Source: CANJQJ01 sp964383565 (lineage in GTDB: Bacteria; Pseudomonadota; Alphaproteobacteria; Sphingomonadales; Sphingomonadaceae). From it: 28,423 nt of DNA. Under the pieces are notes generated by a model. The model saw nothing but the letters and a program-made list of their open reading frames with translations, was not told the origin of the DNA and ran no database searches. A program made the translations under genes and the position numbers. Every line of letters begins with the position of its first letter. Within the stretch, counting starts at the first letter, position 1. The stretch is from contig CAYLIK010000026.1 in NCBI GenBank assembly GCA_964383565.1, positions 1-28,423 on the forward strand, in the 5' to 3' direction. This document shows positions 16,990 to 24,904 of the stretch, one piece after another.

Positions 16990-18126
16990 ATGATGGACGT
17001 GCGCCGACGGGCCAATCCGCTGTTCAACGCCAACAAGCTCAAGCTGGCGGTGTTCTGCACAAACAATTCGGCTATTCCGACGCTGGCGCCCGACATTCCG
17101 ATGCTGCCGACCATTGAGGACGTCATCGCGCTCGCCCAACGCGCGGATTCAGCGGGCTTCGAGGGTCTGGTGCCGATCGCGCGCTGGAAGGGCTATCTCG
17201 ACGGCCGCCCCGATCACAAGCTGAACTATGTCCTCGACCCTTTCATTCTTGCCGGGGCGCTCGCGCAGGCGACGCGCTACAGCGCGCTGTTCACCACTAC
17301 CCACGCCCCCACCATGCACCCGATCGTGGTCGCCAAGCAGGCTGCCACCATCGACCGGCTATCGGGCGGGCGCTTCGCGATGAACATCGTCGGCGGCTGG
17401 AATCGCCGCGAATTCGAGATGTTCGGTATTGACCTGCTACCGCATGACGAGCGGTACGAGTACCTTGCCGACTGGCTGGCAATCATTCGGGCGCTGTGGA
17501 CTTCACCCGATGAGGTGAATTTCAACTCGCCCTATTTCGATATCAAGGCAGCACTGTGCCGACCGCAGCCGGTGCAGTCGCCATTGCCCGTCATGAACGC
17601 GGGGGTCAGCCCCGCAGGACGGAATTTCGCGGCAAAGAATGCCGATATCGCCTTCATGTCGATCCTCGATCACACGCCCGCGCTGTGGAAGGCGCAGGTG
17701 GATGAATATCGCAAGCTGGCGCGGGAGAAGTTCGATCGGGACATTCAGGTGTTCACGAACATCACGCTCGTGCAGCGCGAGACCATGGCTGAGGCCGAGG
17801 ACTACCAGAAGCATTATATGGAGCGCCATCGTGATGTCGAGGCGGTCGACAGCTTCATGGACACCTTTGCCATCGAAAGCGGGTTGCCGAAGGACACGCC
17901 GCAATTCGAGGTCATGCGGCGGATCGTCGCGGCCGGATCAGGCTATCCGGTCGCAGGCGATGCGGCGCATGTGAGCAATATGCTGATCGAGCTTTCCGAA
18001 GCGGGTCTGGACGGCGTGCTGATCAATTGGCCTGATCCAATGAACGGCGTCACGTCGATGGTGCGCGATGTGTTTCCCGTGCTTGAGAAGGCGGGGTTGC
18101 GCCGTCCGTTTGAGGGTGTGTTTTAA
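16990..18126 (+). CDS. Luciferase-like (LLM) flavin-dependent monooxygenase
   Basis: A 378-residue TIM-barrel protein of the bacterial-luciferase superfamily, which uses reduced FMN supplied by a separate reductase and O2. Typical features are ATIDRLSGGRFAMNIVGGWN (about residues 118-137), the REFEMFGIDLLPHDERYEYL segment after it, and the late SGYPVAGDAAHVSNML block. The pattern is close to the RutA and dimethyl-sulfide monooxygenase group, but I do not assign either function. Two adjacent ATGs are possible; the second (16993) has the better spacing to AAGGAG. It is transcribed away from the TonB gene, and its stop codon overlaps the stop of the convergent MDR gene. No flavin reductase gene is in the window. 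Confidence 0.9.
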   Translation: MMDVRRRANPLFNANKLKLAVFCTNNSAIPTLAPDIPMLPTIEDVIALAQRADSAGFEGLVPIARWKGYLDGRPDHKLNYVLDPFILAGALAQATRYSALFTTTHAPTMHPIVVAKQAATIDRLSGGRFAMNIVGGWNRREFEMFGIDLLPHDERYEYLADWLAIIRALWTSPDEVNFNSPYFDIKAALCRPQPVQSPLPVMNAGVSPAGRNFAAKNADIAFMSILDHTPALWKAQVDEYRKLAREKFDRDIQVFTNITLVQRETMAEAEDYQKHYMERHRDVEAVDSFMDTFAIESGLPKDTPQFEVMRRIVAAGSGYPVAGDAAHVSNMLIELSEAGLDGVLINWPDPMNGVTSMVRDVFPVLEKAGLRRPFEGVF

Positions 18127-19085
18127 GGCCGCATCAATACCCGGCCGAAAGGATGGCCCTCCCCGACATGCCTATGTGCGTCGCCGGCATCCGCCAGGGC
18201 GAACTCCCGATCGATCGGCATCCGCAGTTCCCCCGAGGCAACGCGTCCGATCAGTTCGGCGAGCAGAGCGTGGACCCGAGGCGTATGCATGTCGCGCCCG
18301 AAGGAAATGCCGATCACATGCATGGCCTTGCGGATCAGCTCGAAGAATTCAAATTTCGGCAAGGTGCCTTCGGACGCACCGATCACGGCATAGCGCCCAT
18401 GCACCCGGAGCGCAGCAACGAGCAGATCCTTGCCCTGCCCTCCCGCCAGATCGAGAACCAGATCCACACCCTTGCCGCCCGTGATGTCCTGACATCGCTC
18501 GGCGATGTTTTCGCTTTTGTAATCGATCATGTGATGCGCGCCGAACGCCGCGACCCGCGCCGACCGTTCCGCGCCTGACGCGGTGCCGATGACGATGCCC
18601 CCCGCTTTCGCCGCAAGCTGAACGGCGGCGAGGCCGACCCCGCCGGCCGCCCCTTGGACCAGAACATGCTCGCCCGGCTTCAATCCGCCATATTCGAACA
18701 GCGCGTCATGCGCGGTGCCGAAGGCCACAGGCACGATCGAAGCGTTACGAAGATCGGCGCCCGCCGGCACGGGATAGGCATAATGTTCCGGCACGGCGAA
18801 CAGCTCGGCATGGCTCCCGCCCCAGTCAAAACCCACGACCTTGTCGCCGGGACGGAAACGGGTGACGTCCTTCCCCACGGCCTCGACAGTGCCAGCGGCT
18901 TGGTAGCCGGGCACGAAAGGCTGGGTGCGCGGTGGCGTATGGATGCGGTTGAGCAGGTCGCCGCCCTCGATCGAGATCCATTCGATACGGATCAGCACGG
19001 ATTTCGGCCCGACCTCCGGATCGGGCACCTCTTCATATTGCAAGACCTCGGGCCCGCCGTTCTCGAAATAATATGCCGCTTTCAT
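18123..19085 (-). CDS. Zinc-free MDR family quinone oxidoreductase-type protein
   Basis: A 320-residue medium-chain reductase of the quinone oxidoreductase (QOR) group, which uses NADPH to reduce quinones or enones. The nucleotide-binding motif GAAGGVG is at residues 145-151, within VLVQGAAGGVGLAAVQLA. The Cys and His ligands of zinc alcohol dehydrogenases are absent at the expected places, which marks the zinc-free branch. The N-terminus MKAAYYFENGGPEVLQYEE is typical of the group. The gene is convergent with the flavin monooxygenase and divergent from the crotonase, with 80 bp before the latter. In a catabolic setting it could reduce an alpha,beta-unsaturated ketone intermediate, but this is inference. 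Confidence 0.9.
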   Translation of the reverse strand: MKAAYYFENGGPEVLQYEEVPDPEVGPKSVLIRIEWISIEGGDLLNRIHTPPRTQPFVPGYQAAGTVEAVGKDVTRFRPGDKVVGFDWGGSHAELFAVPEHYAYPVPAGADLRNASIVPVAFGTAHDALFEYGGLKPGEHVLVQGAAGGVGLAAVQLAAKAGGIVIGTASGAERSARVAAFGAHHMIDYKSENIAERCQDITGGKGVDLVLDLAGGQGKDLLVAALRVHGRYAVIGASEGTLPKFEFFELIRKAMHVIGISFGRDMHTPRVHALLAELIGRVASGELRMPIDREFALADAGDAHRHVGEGHPFGRVLMRP

Positions 19086-19165
19086 ATCGTTACTTTCGTC
19101 AGGAGATTGAAATTCGCTTGGGCGTTAAGATCGGCCAAAATCCCGCAAAGAGAAGGACGCCGACA

Positions 19166-19987
19166 ATGGGTGATGATGCGCGCGAACTGGACGTCGATAT
19201 TCGTGACGGCGTGATGTACCTGACCAAGCAGAATGCGCATACCAACTACGGCATTTCGATCGCCATCTGCGATGCGCTCAACGCCGCGTTCGATCGCGCC
19301 GCCAGCGATGAGACCGTCCGCGCGGTCATCGTCGACGCCGGGGGCAATGGTTTCCATCGTGGCGCGGTGATGGTCGTCGAACTCAAGCCAAGCCTCGACG
19401 ATCTTGGGGACGCCGATTTTCGCGAACTCGTCGATCGTGGACAGCGGCTGGGGCGCAAGGTCGCCGCGCTGCCGAAGCCGGTCATCGGCATTGCCAAGAC
19501 CGGCGCGCTCGGCGGCGGGCTCGAACAATTGCTGCGCTGTGATTTCGTCTTCACCCTCGATGACGCGCGCTTCAGCTTTCCGGAAGTTTCGCTGGGCTTC
19601 GTCGCGGCATGGGGGGGGACGCAGTGGGGCGGTCGCATGATGCCCCGTCGCCGCGCGCAGGAGTTCCTGCTGCTTGGCGAGGCGATTTCCGGCAGGGAGG
19701 CCGTGGAATATGGTCTCGTCACACGGTCCTTTGCCACGGCGGACGCGCTTGAAGCGCATGTGCGGACTGTTCTGAAGAGACTGGAATATTGCTCGCCCGC
19801 CTCCTTCGCGCAGACGAAGCGCTGTCTTGCGGCCACATGGGACGGCCCTTTGCGGCATGGCGAAGATGTCGAGATCGAAGCTGAAGCGAGTGCAATGGGA
19901 AGCGGTGATTTCCGCAAGGCCTATGCCGCATGGAGAGAGGGCCATATCTACAACTATGTTCTGGACGGGCCGGAATCTCGATCCTGA
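19166..19987 (+). CDS. Enoyl-CoA hydratase/isomerase (crotonase) family protein
   Basis: A 273-residue crotonase-fold protein, a family that handles acyl-CoA thioesters (hydration, isomerisation, C-C cleavage). The two catalytic glutamates of enoyl-CoA hydratase are kept: Glu120 in GALGGGLEQLL and Glu140 in FSFPEVSLG. The GGTQ segment is also present (WGGTQWGGRMM). The first oxyanion-hole loop is unusual: FHRGAV at residues 63-68 in place of the common FCAGAD. The start ATG at 19166 has AGAAGGA about 10 bases upstream. It is alone on the plus strand here, divergent from the MDR gene and convergent with the zinc ADH gene (10-bp gap). No CoA ligase is seen in the window, so the true substrate is open. 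Confidence 0.88.
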   Translation: MGDDARELDVDIRDGVMYLTKQNAHTNYGISIAICDALNAAFDRAASDETVRAVIVDAGGNGFHRGAVMVVELKPSLDDLGDADFRELVDRGQRLGRKVAALPKPVIGIAKTGALGGGLEQLLRCDFVFTLDDARFSFPEVSLGFVAAWGGTQWGGRMMPRRRAQEFLLLGEAISGREAVEYGLVTRSFATADALEAHVRTVLKRLEYCSPASFAQTKRCLAATWDGPLRHGEDVEIEAEASAMGSGDFRKAYAAWREGHIYNYVLDGPESRS

Positions 19988-19997
19988 CAGCATCCGA

Positions 19998-21023
19998 TCA
20001 TGGCGTGAGCATAACCTTGCACGCTTGCTTTTCGGTCCGAAGCTCTTCAAAACGCTTGGGAAGCTCGTCAAGACTGACGGTGCCGTCGAACATCGGCATC
20101 GGATCGATACGCCGCCCTGCGATCAGCTTTTCCGCCAACGCGAATTCCTGCCGCGTGTAGCAGACCGCGAACTGGTAAGTCAGCTCCTTCATCGTCGCCA
20201 CGATCGGCAGGAATGTCTCGGTCTGGAGGCAAGCACCCGCCATCACCACCCTGCCGCGCGGCGCGGCAAGGCCGGCAGCGAGGTCCATCATGCCGGGCGC
20301 GCCCGCGCACTCGACGACGATTTCCGGCGCGCCTCCTGCCAGCCTGGCAAAATTCTCGCCAAGCTTCTCGTCGACGATCATGAACTCGCTGGCACCCATT
20401 GTAATGGCGAGATCGGCACGACGGTCAGTCCGCGCGGCCACCACGACGCTGTCAGCGCCGCCAAGTTTCGCGCAGGCCGCGACTGCCAATCCGACGGGAC
20501 CTGCGCCGATGATGAGAATCTTGGCGCCCATGGACATTGCGGCCTTCGCCACGGCATGAATACCGACGGCGATCGGCTCGACAAACGCGCCCTCTTCCCA
20601 CGAAAGGGCACTGCTGAGTTTGACTGAATTCATCGCGCTGACCGCGCTATACTCAGCATAGCCGCCGCTGGCTTCGCCACTCGGCTGGCTGCGCGCCTTG
20701 GCGCATTGCGTCGGGTCGCCAGCCAGGCACGGCAGACAATGGCCGCAACCGATGTAAGGCAAGGCAGCGAGACGGTCGCCTTCCTTCCAGCTGCCCTGAG
20801 TCCCTTCGCCCAACGCGACAACCTCGCCCGCGAACTCGTGACCGATAATCGACCCGGAAGGCGGATTGAAAACGCTGTGAGCGTCGGTCATGTGCAAGTC
20901 CGTGCCGCAAATGCCGCAGCGATGGACCCGGATGAGCAGTTCGCCCGGCCCCGGCTCCGGTGTCGGCACGTCACGGATTGCGAGCGGCTTCCCAGCCTGT
21001 TCGAAAACGGCTGCGCGCATCAT
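19998..21023 (-). CDS. Zinc-dependent alcohol dehydrogenase (MDR)
   Basis: A 341-residue zinc-binding medium-chain dehydrogenase that oxidises an alcohol with NAD(P)+. Catalytic-zinc residues are Cys39 (CGICGTD) and His62-Glu63 (GHEFAGEV), with Glu149 (VEPIAVG) likely. The structural zinc site is complete: Cys93, Cys96, Cys99 and Cys107. The Rossmann motif is GAGPVG at 173-178. It resembles threonine, sorbitol or 2,3-butanediol dehydrogenase-type proteins, but the substrate cannot be told. It is the last gene of the P450 operon; its ATG overlaps the stop of the upstream SDR gene by 4 bp. Its product probably oxidises a hydroxyl made by one of the oxygenases. Confidence 0.93.
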   Translation of the reverse strand: MMRAAVFEQAGKPLAIRDVPTPEPGPGELLIRVHRCGICGTDLHMTDAHSVFNPPSGSIIGHEFAGEVVALGEGTQGSWKEGDRLAALPYIGCGHCLPCLAGDPTQCAKARSQPSGEASGGYAEYSAVSAMNSVKLSSALSWEEGAFVEPIAVGIHAVAKAAMSMGAKILIIGAGPVGLAVAACAKLGGADSVVVAARTDRRADLAITMGASEFMIVDEKLGENFARLAGGAPEIVVECAGAPGMMDLAAGLAAPRGRVVMAGACLQTETFLPIVATMKELTYQFAVCYTRQEFALAEKLIAGRRIDPMPMFDGTVSLDELPKRFEELRTEKQACKVMLTP

Positions 21024-21820
21024 GCATCCTTTCCTTCAAGGTAAGCGAGCCGCGTCCCGGTCGCCGCAATTTCGTCTTTCGACGGATGACGCCGCAGCGT
21101 GAAGCCGCCATTCACCTGCAGATTTTCGCCGGTCATGAAGCACTCCTCGCTGGCCAGCCAGACCGCAGCGGAGGCGATGTCGTCCGCCGTGCCGATCCGG
21201 CCAAGCGGGAATTGCGGGATATAGGCTTGTTCCGCACCCATGAAATCGCGCGCCATCGGGGTTGCCGTCAGCGCCGGAGAAATCGAGTTGGCCCGGATAC
21301 CCCTGTCGCCAAATTCATTGGCGATGATCCGGATCAGATGATCGGTCCCGGCTTTGGTCGCCATATAGGCGGCATGATCGTAGACCATGATCCGTGCGAC
21401 GATCGACGAGATCTGGATGATCGATCCGCCGCCGGTCATCGCCTTGATCATCTCCTGGAAAAAGACGAAAGGTCCGCGCAGCTGGAGGATGTTCATCGCG
21501 TCGATTTCCTCGACGCTGGTATCCAGGAAAGGCTTCATCAGCCCCCAGCCCGTCGCGTTGAGGGCGATGTCCACACCGCCCATTTGTTCACGCGCGGCTG
21601 AGGCGAGATCAGCTACCGCCACGGGATCCCGAAGGTCACACAACGCCCATCCACAGCTGTTGACCTCCGCAAAGCGAGCAAGCTCGGCGCGGTCGCGGCC
21701 GGCCACGACGACCTCAGCGCCTTCAGCAAGAAAGCGCTCCGCGATGACCTGCCCCATATTGCCGCGGGTGCCGGCGCCCAGAACAACAGCCTTCCGGCCA
21801 TTCAGACTGGTTGCGGCCAT
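21020..21820 (-). CDS. Short-chain dehydrogenase/reductase (SDR), copy A
   Basis: A 266-residue classical-type SDR using NAD(P)(H). The nucleotide motif is an unusual GAGTRGNMG (residues 15-23), and the common NNAG is NATG (88-91). The catalytic set is intact, with Ser139 and Tyr152-x3-Lys156 (AAYMATKAG). The C-terminal tail GGFTLRRHPSKDEIAATG is not part of the standard SDR core and matches the tail of the other SDR here (24905-25669). The gene is tightly coupled: its ATG overlaps the LuxR-like stop (TGATG) and its stop overlaps the ADH start. It likely oxidises or reduces a cyclic alcohol or ketone in the same pathway. Confidence 0.93.
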   Translation of the reverse strand: MAATSLNGRKAVVLGAGTRGNMGQVIAERFLAEGAEVVVAGRDRAELARFAEVNSCGWALCDLRDPVAVADLASAAREQMGGVDIALNATGWGLMKPFLDTSVEEIDAMNILQLRGPFVFFQEMIKAMTGGGSIIQISSIVARIMVYDHAAYMATKAGTDHLIRIIANEFGDRGIRANSISPALTATPMARDFMGAEQAYIPQFPLGRIGTADDIASAAVWLASEECFMTGENLQVNGGFTLRRHPSKDEIAATGTRLAYLEGKDA

Positions 21821-22125
21821 CAGATCAGGTTCAGTTTCGCGGCAACGTAGATCGCTTCCCTGCGGCAGCTTGCCGAAAGCTTGCGGGCGGCGTTACGCAG
21901 ATGGAAGCGGACCGTTGATTCACTGATGGCGATGCGCGAAGCGACGTCGGCATCGCTGGCACCCATGGCCGTCATCGACAGGCATTCCAGCTCGCGCGGC
22001 GAAAGACCGCTATTCGCTGAATCGGCCTGATCCGGCAAATGACTAATCAGGGCCGCCATAGGGCCAGACGGGGATGCTTGCGCTACCAAGATGTTATGCC
22101 TGCATGTACCGATCGAGCTCGGCAT
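21820..22125 (-). CDS. LuxR-type HTH protein, HTH domain only
   Basis: A 101-residue product whose C-terminal half is a GerE/LuxR helix-turn-helix (LSPRELECLSMTAMGASDADVA, then ISESTVRFHLRNAARKL). It has no sensor or receiver domain. It lies in the middle of the P450-Rieske-SDR-ADH operon. Its stop TGA shares one base with the SDR start, and the frame from 22125 overlaps the Rieske gene end by 32 bp. A later ATG at 22059 would remove the overlap and still keep the HTH; neither start has a strong Shine-Dalgarno. It could be a small autonomous regulator of the operon or a truncated remnant of a larger LuxR protein. Confidence 0.8.
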   Translation of the reverse strand: MPSSIGTCRHNILVAQASPSGPMAALISHLPDQADSANSGLSPRELECLSMTAMGASDADVASRIAISESTVRFHLRNAARKLSASCRREAIYVAAKLNLI

Positions 22126-23467
22126 GGAAATGCCCGAGCCGCGCCTCCTGCTGGGACAGGATCGAACCCCGGAAGCCGGCGCTCTCCACGCCTTCCTGGA
22201 TCTGTGTGAACAGCATCGAATCCTGATCGAACAACAGGCCCAGCCCGCCTTCGCGCCAATCGACTTCGATCACCTCGGCCTCATGCTCGCCCGACACGTC
22301 GGCATCAGGCGGCAGGCCCATATAGGCCGGCGGCACGAAATTCTTGTCCTTCTGCGGATGCATCAGGATGATGACGTCGAAAATGAACTTGCGCGGATCA
22401 TCGGGGTGCGGCCTGAAATAAAGCAGGTTCGCGCCTTCCGGATGCAGGCCGAGCAGGATGTTCGGGAAGATCGCGTAATTCCAGTCGTCGGTCAGCTGAC
22501 CGTCGAGGAAGCCTGACCAGTCAAGCCCGATGCTGGCGGCGCGTTCGCGCTTTGCGCGCTGCACGAGCGGCCGGACTTGGCTGATGTCCCCGCTGAACGA
22601 ATCCGGATCGAGCCCCACTTCCTCCATGATCGCGCGTAAGGTGGCGTTGAGCCCGCCGCTCGCAAGGCGCGGACTGGGGCTTGCGAATTTGGTGATCGCC
22701 CGAGTCATGCCGTGGGGATAGAGATCGATCTGGGCGTGATAATCGTCGAAGATCGGCAAGATCTGCGGATGGATCGCGTGAACATGATAAGCCTCGGCAA
22801 AGCCGTCGAAACCCACCTTCCAGTTCGCGTCCCATACCGATCGCACACGCCGCATGATCCGCATATCGGCAAGCTTGTACGGAACGGCGTGATCGACCAG
22901 TGAGCCAAGATGCTCGCGCAGCGGCGGCGCATCCTTGTCCATGTTGATGAACACGAAGCCTTCCCAGCTTTCGCAGCGGACTTCCTCCAGATGGCGATCG
23001 CGCTGAAGCGCTTCGGCCCTGAACGTCTCCCGGTCCGTCACCTGCGTATTTTCGCCGGTGAAATCGAACTTCCAGCTATGGAAGGGACAGGTAATGCAAT
23101 CCGAGAATGCGCCCTGATCGGTCATCACGAGGCGGTTTCCGCGATGGGGGCACACATTGTAGAACGCGCGGATCACTTCATCCTCGCCACGGACGATCAG
23201 GATGATCTCCTTGCCGATCTTGAAGGTGCGGAAGTCGCCAGGTTCCGGAACATCTTCCTCGCGGATCGCCCAGTTCCAGACCTTGGGCCAAAGCTTCCTG
23301 CGCTCCGCGTCCATCCATTCGGCGGAATAATAGCGTTCCTTCGACATCGGGCCGCAGCCATTGTCGATGAACGGCGCCTTCGCTTCATAACTGTCCTCAG
23401 GCGCATCGGGATTCACCGGCCATGTGCGCCTGTAATCATAGACTGCGGTGCGCTGCGCCTCGGCCAT
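22094..23467 (-). CDS. Rieske aromatic ring-hydroxylating oxygenase, alpha subunit
   Basis: A 457-residue Rieske non-heme iron oxygenase catalytic subunit. The Rieske [2Fe-2S] ligands are Cys106, His108, Cys127 and His130 (CPHRGN ... CPFHSW). The mononuclear iron site has His228 and His233 in NWKVGFDGFAEAYHVHAIHP, with Glu225 at the bridging acidic position, and a likely third ligand among Asp414/Asp416 (LLFDQDSMLF). No beta subunit is seen next to it, so it may act as an alpha-only oxygenase. Its ATG shares a base with the P450 stop codon (TGATG). No ferredoxin or reductase gene is adjacent. The substrate is unknown; hydroxylation or demethylation are both possible. Confidence 0.93.
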   Translation of the reverse strand: MAEAQRTAVYDYRRTWPVNPDAPEDSYEAKAPFIDNGCGPMSKERYYSAEWMDAERRKLWPKVWNWAIREEDVPEPGDFRTFKIGKEIILIVRGEDEVIRAFYNVCPHRGNRLVMTDQGAFSDCITCPFHSWKFDFTGENTQVTDRETFRAEALQRDRHLEEVRCESWEGFVFINMDKDAPPLREHLGSLVDHAVPYKLADMRIMRRVRSVWDANWKVGFDGFAEAYHVHAIHPQILPIFDDYHAQIDLYPHGMTRAITKFASPSPRLASGGLNATLRAIMEEVGLDPDSFSGDISQVRPLVQRAKRERAASIGLDWSGFLDGQLTDDWNYAIFPNILLGLHPEGANLLYFRPHPDDPRKFIFDVIILMHPQKDKNFVPPAYMGLPPDADVSGEHEAEVIEVDWREGGLGLLFDQDSMLFTQIQEGVESAGFRGSILSQQEARLGHFHAELDRYMQA

Positions 23468-24744
23468 CAGCTTGCTCCTACAAGGGTGTCCGTCGTCACG
23501 GGATCGAGCGCCAGATGCAGCTCGCGCAGGGCGCGCAGCACGAAGCCCGGATGGTGCCGATAGTCGTTTTTCTCGTCGATCAGCTTGAGGTTCGGGAAAC
23601 GGCGCAGGATCTGTTCGAAGGCGACGACCTGCTCGAGCCGCGACAGCGCCGAACCTGGGCAGTGATGCTCGCCGATGCTGAAGGCGAGGTGCTTTCCGGC
23701 GTTGCGCCGCTCCAGATCGAGGCAGGCGGGCTGCGGGAACATGCGCTCGTCCCGGTTTGCGGCCGCGAAGCGCATATGGATCGTCGAGCCCTTCGGGATC
23801 TGCACACCACCGATCTCGGTATCCTTCACCGCCGTCCGGTAAAGGCCCTGCGTCGGCGATTCCAGACGGAGATTCTCTTCGACCGCGGTTTTGATCTTCT
23901 CCGGATTTTCCCGCAGGTTCCGGTAGATTTCAGGATCGCGCAGGAAAAGCCAGAGGCCGGACGTGAGCGCGAACGTCGTCGTCTCATTGCCCCCGATGTA
24001 AAGATTGTCGACCATCGAGGCGATCTCGTGATCTGTCAGCGGACGCTTGTCGTCAAACTGCGCGAAGGCGAGATGCGTCAGGATATCTTCCTTGGGATGC
24101 TCGCGGCGCAGATCGGTCTGTTCCTTGATATAGTTCTGGAATGCAACGCCATGCTCGGCGACCGTCATTTCCTGTTCCAAAGTCAGTTCGCGCTCGAACG
24201 GCTTGGCCCAGCTCGCCGACCATTTTTTCAGCTGGGGGATGTCCTTGTCCGGAAAGCCGATCATGCGCGTGATGACCTGCACGGGCAGAGGCTCGGCAAA
24301 GGCGCTGACGAACTCAACCTCTGACTTGCCGGCGAAATCGTCGATAAGCTTCGTCACCAATTCCTCGATCATCGGACGCGCGCGGGTGAGCGCAGCGCCC
24401 TGGAAAAAGCGATCGACCATTTGCCGGTATTTGCGATGCTCGGGCGGATCGATGCCGAGCGGCGTCCAGCGGCCTTTTCCTTCACCTTTGCCGAGGCCAT
24501 GCTCGACATAATAAGCCCGAGCATCGGGATGCTTGATCAGCAAATCGCCGCCATGATTTTCGGGCTGGTTCGAAAATGTCTCCAGATCACGGACGACCTG
24601 AACGATATCCTCATAGCGCGTAAGCACATAAATCGTCGTGTCCGGAATTTGGTAGACTGGCTGATTTTCCCGCAACTCGTCATAGGCGGGATACCAGTTC
24701 TCCTGAACTTCCGGATCGAACAGATTTACTGGGCAGGATTTCAT
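23467..24744 (-). CDS. Cytochrome P450
   Basis: A 425-residue soluble bacterial P450. Diagnostic parts are the I-helix oxygen-activation motif GGNETT at 251-256, the ExxR motif Glu290-Arg293 (ENLR), and the heme loop FSIGEHHCPG at 355-364, with Cys362 as heme thiolate. The bacterial class I type would need a ferredoxin and ferredoxin reductase, absent from the window. Start ATG at 24744 has AGGAG about 10 bases upstream. It is the first gene of the five-gene overlapping operon ending in the zinc ADH. It probably inserts oxygen into an unactivated C-H bond of the imported compound before Rieske or dehydrogenase steps. Confidence 0.96.
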   Translation of the reverse strand: MKSCPVNLFDPEVQENWYPAYDELRENQPVYQIPDTTIYVLTRYEDIVQVVRDLETFSNQPENHGGDLLIKHPDARAYYVEHGLGKGEGKGRWTPLGIDPPEHRKYRQMVDRFFQGAALTRARPMIEELVTKLIDDFAGKSEVEFVSAFAEPLPVQVITRMIGFPDKDIPQLKKWSASWAKPFERELTLEQEMTVAEHGVAFQNYIKEQTDLRREHPKEDILTHLAFAQFDDKRPLTDHEIASMVDNLYIGGNETTTFALTSGLWLFLRDPEIYRNLRENPEKIKTAVEENLRLESPTQGLYRTAVKDTEIGGVQIPKGSTIHMRFAAANRDERMFPQPACLDLERRNAGKHLAFSIGEHHCPGSALSRLEQVVAFEQILRRFPNLKLIDEKNDYRHHPGFVLRALRELHLALDPVTTDTLVGAS

Positions 24745-24795
24745 CGTACCTTGGCTCCTAATCAGACTTTATGGCGTGCCGATCGCTGTGCGGCT

Positions 24796-24817
24796 TGATG
24801 CGACTTGTAGCGCATCA
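24796..24817 (-). promoter_or_regulatory. Inverted repeat TGATGCG-N8-CGCATCA upstream of the P450 operon
   Basis: A perfect 7+8+7 inverted repeat lies 52-73 bases upstream of the P450 start codon, in the only gap (160 bp) before the operon. Size and place suit an operator for a dimeric regulator. It could be the site of the LuxR-like protein, but this is a guess. Confidence 0.5.
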
Positions 24818-24880
24818 TCGGAGAGAGATTGCCTGTCACATCCGCTAACTGCGATCATCCGCGCCTATTCCGTAAGACTT

Positions 24881-24892
24881 CCAACCAGTTGG
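24881..24892 (-). promoter_or_regulatory. Short inverted repeat CCAAC-CA-GTTGG
   Basis: A perfect 5+2+5 inverted repeat in the same 160-bp gap, about 140 bases upstream of the P450 start and 13 bp past the SDR copy B stop codon. It may be a second operator half or a hairpin. It is short, so chance is quite possible. Confidence 0.25.
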
Positions 24893-24904
24893 ATTTGCTC
24901 GTTT

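Noticed and set aside
19082..20071. A 329-codon minus-strand frame opposite the crotonase
   Set aside because: The crotonase on the plus strand has conserved catalytic Glu residues and a ribosome binding site; the opposite frame shows no domain.
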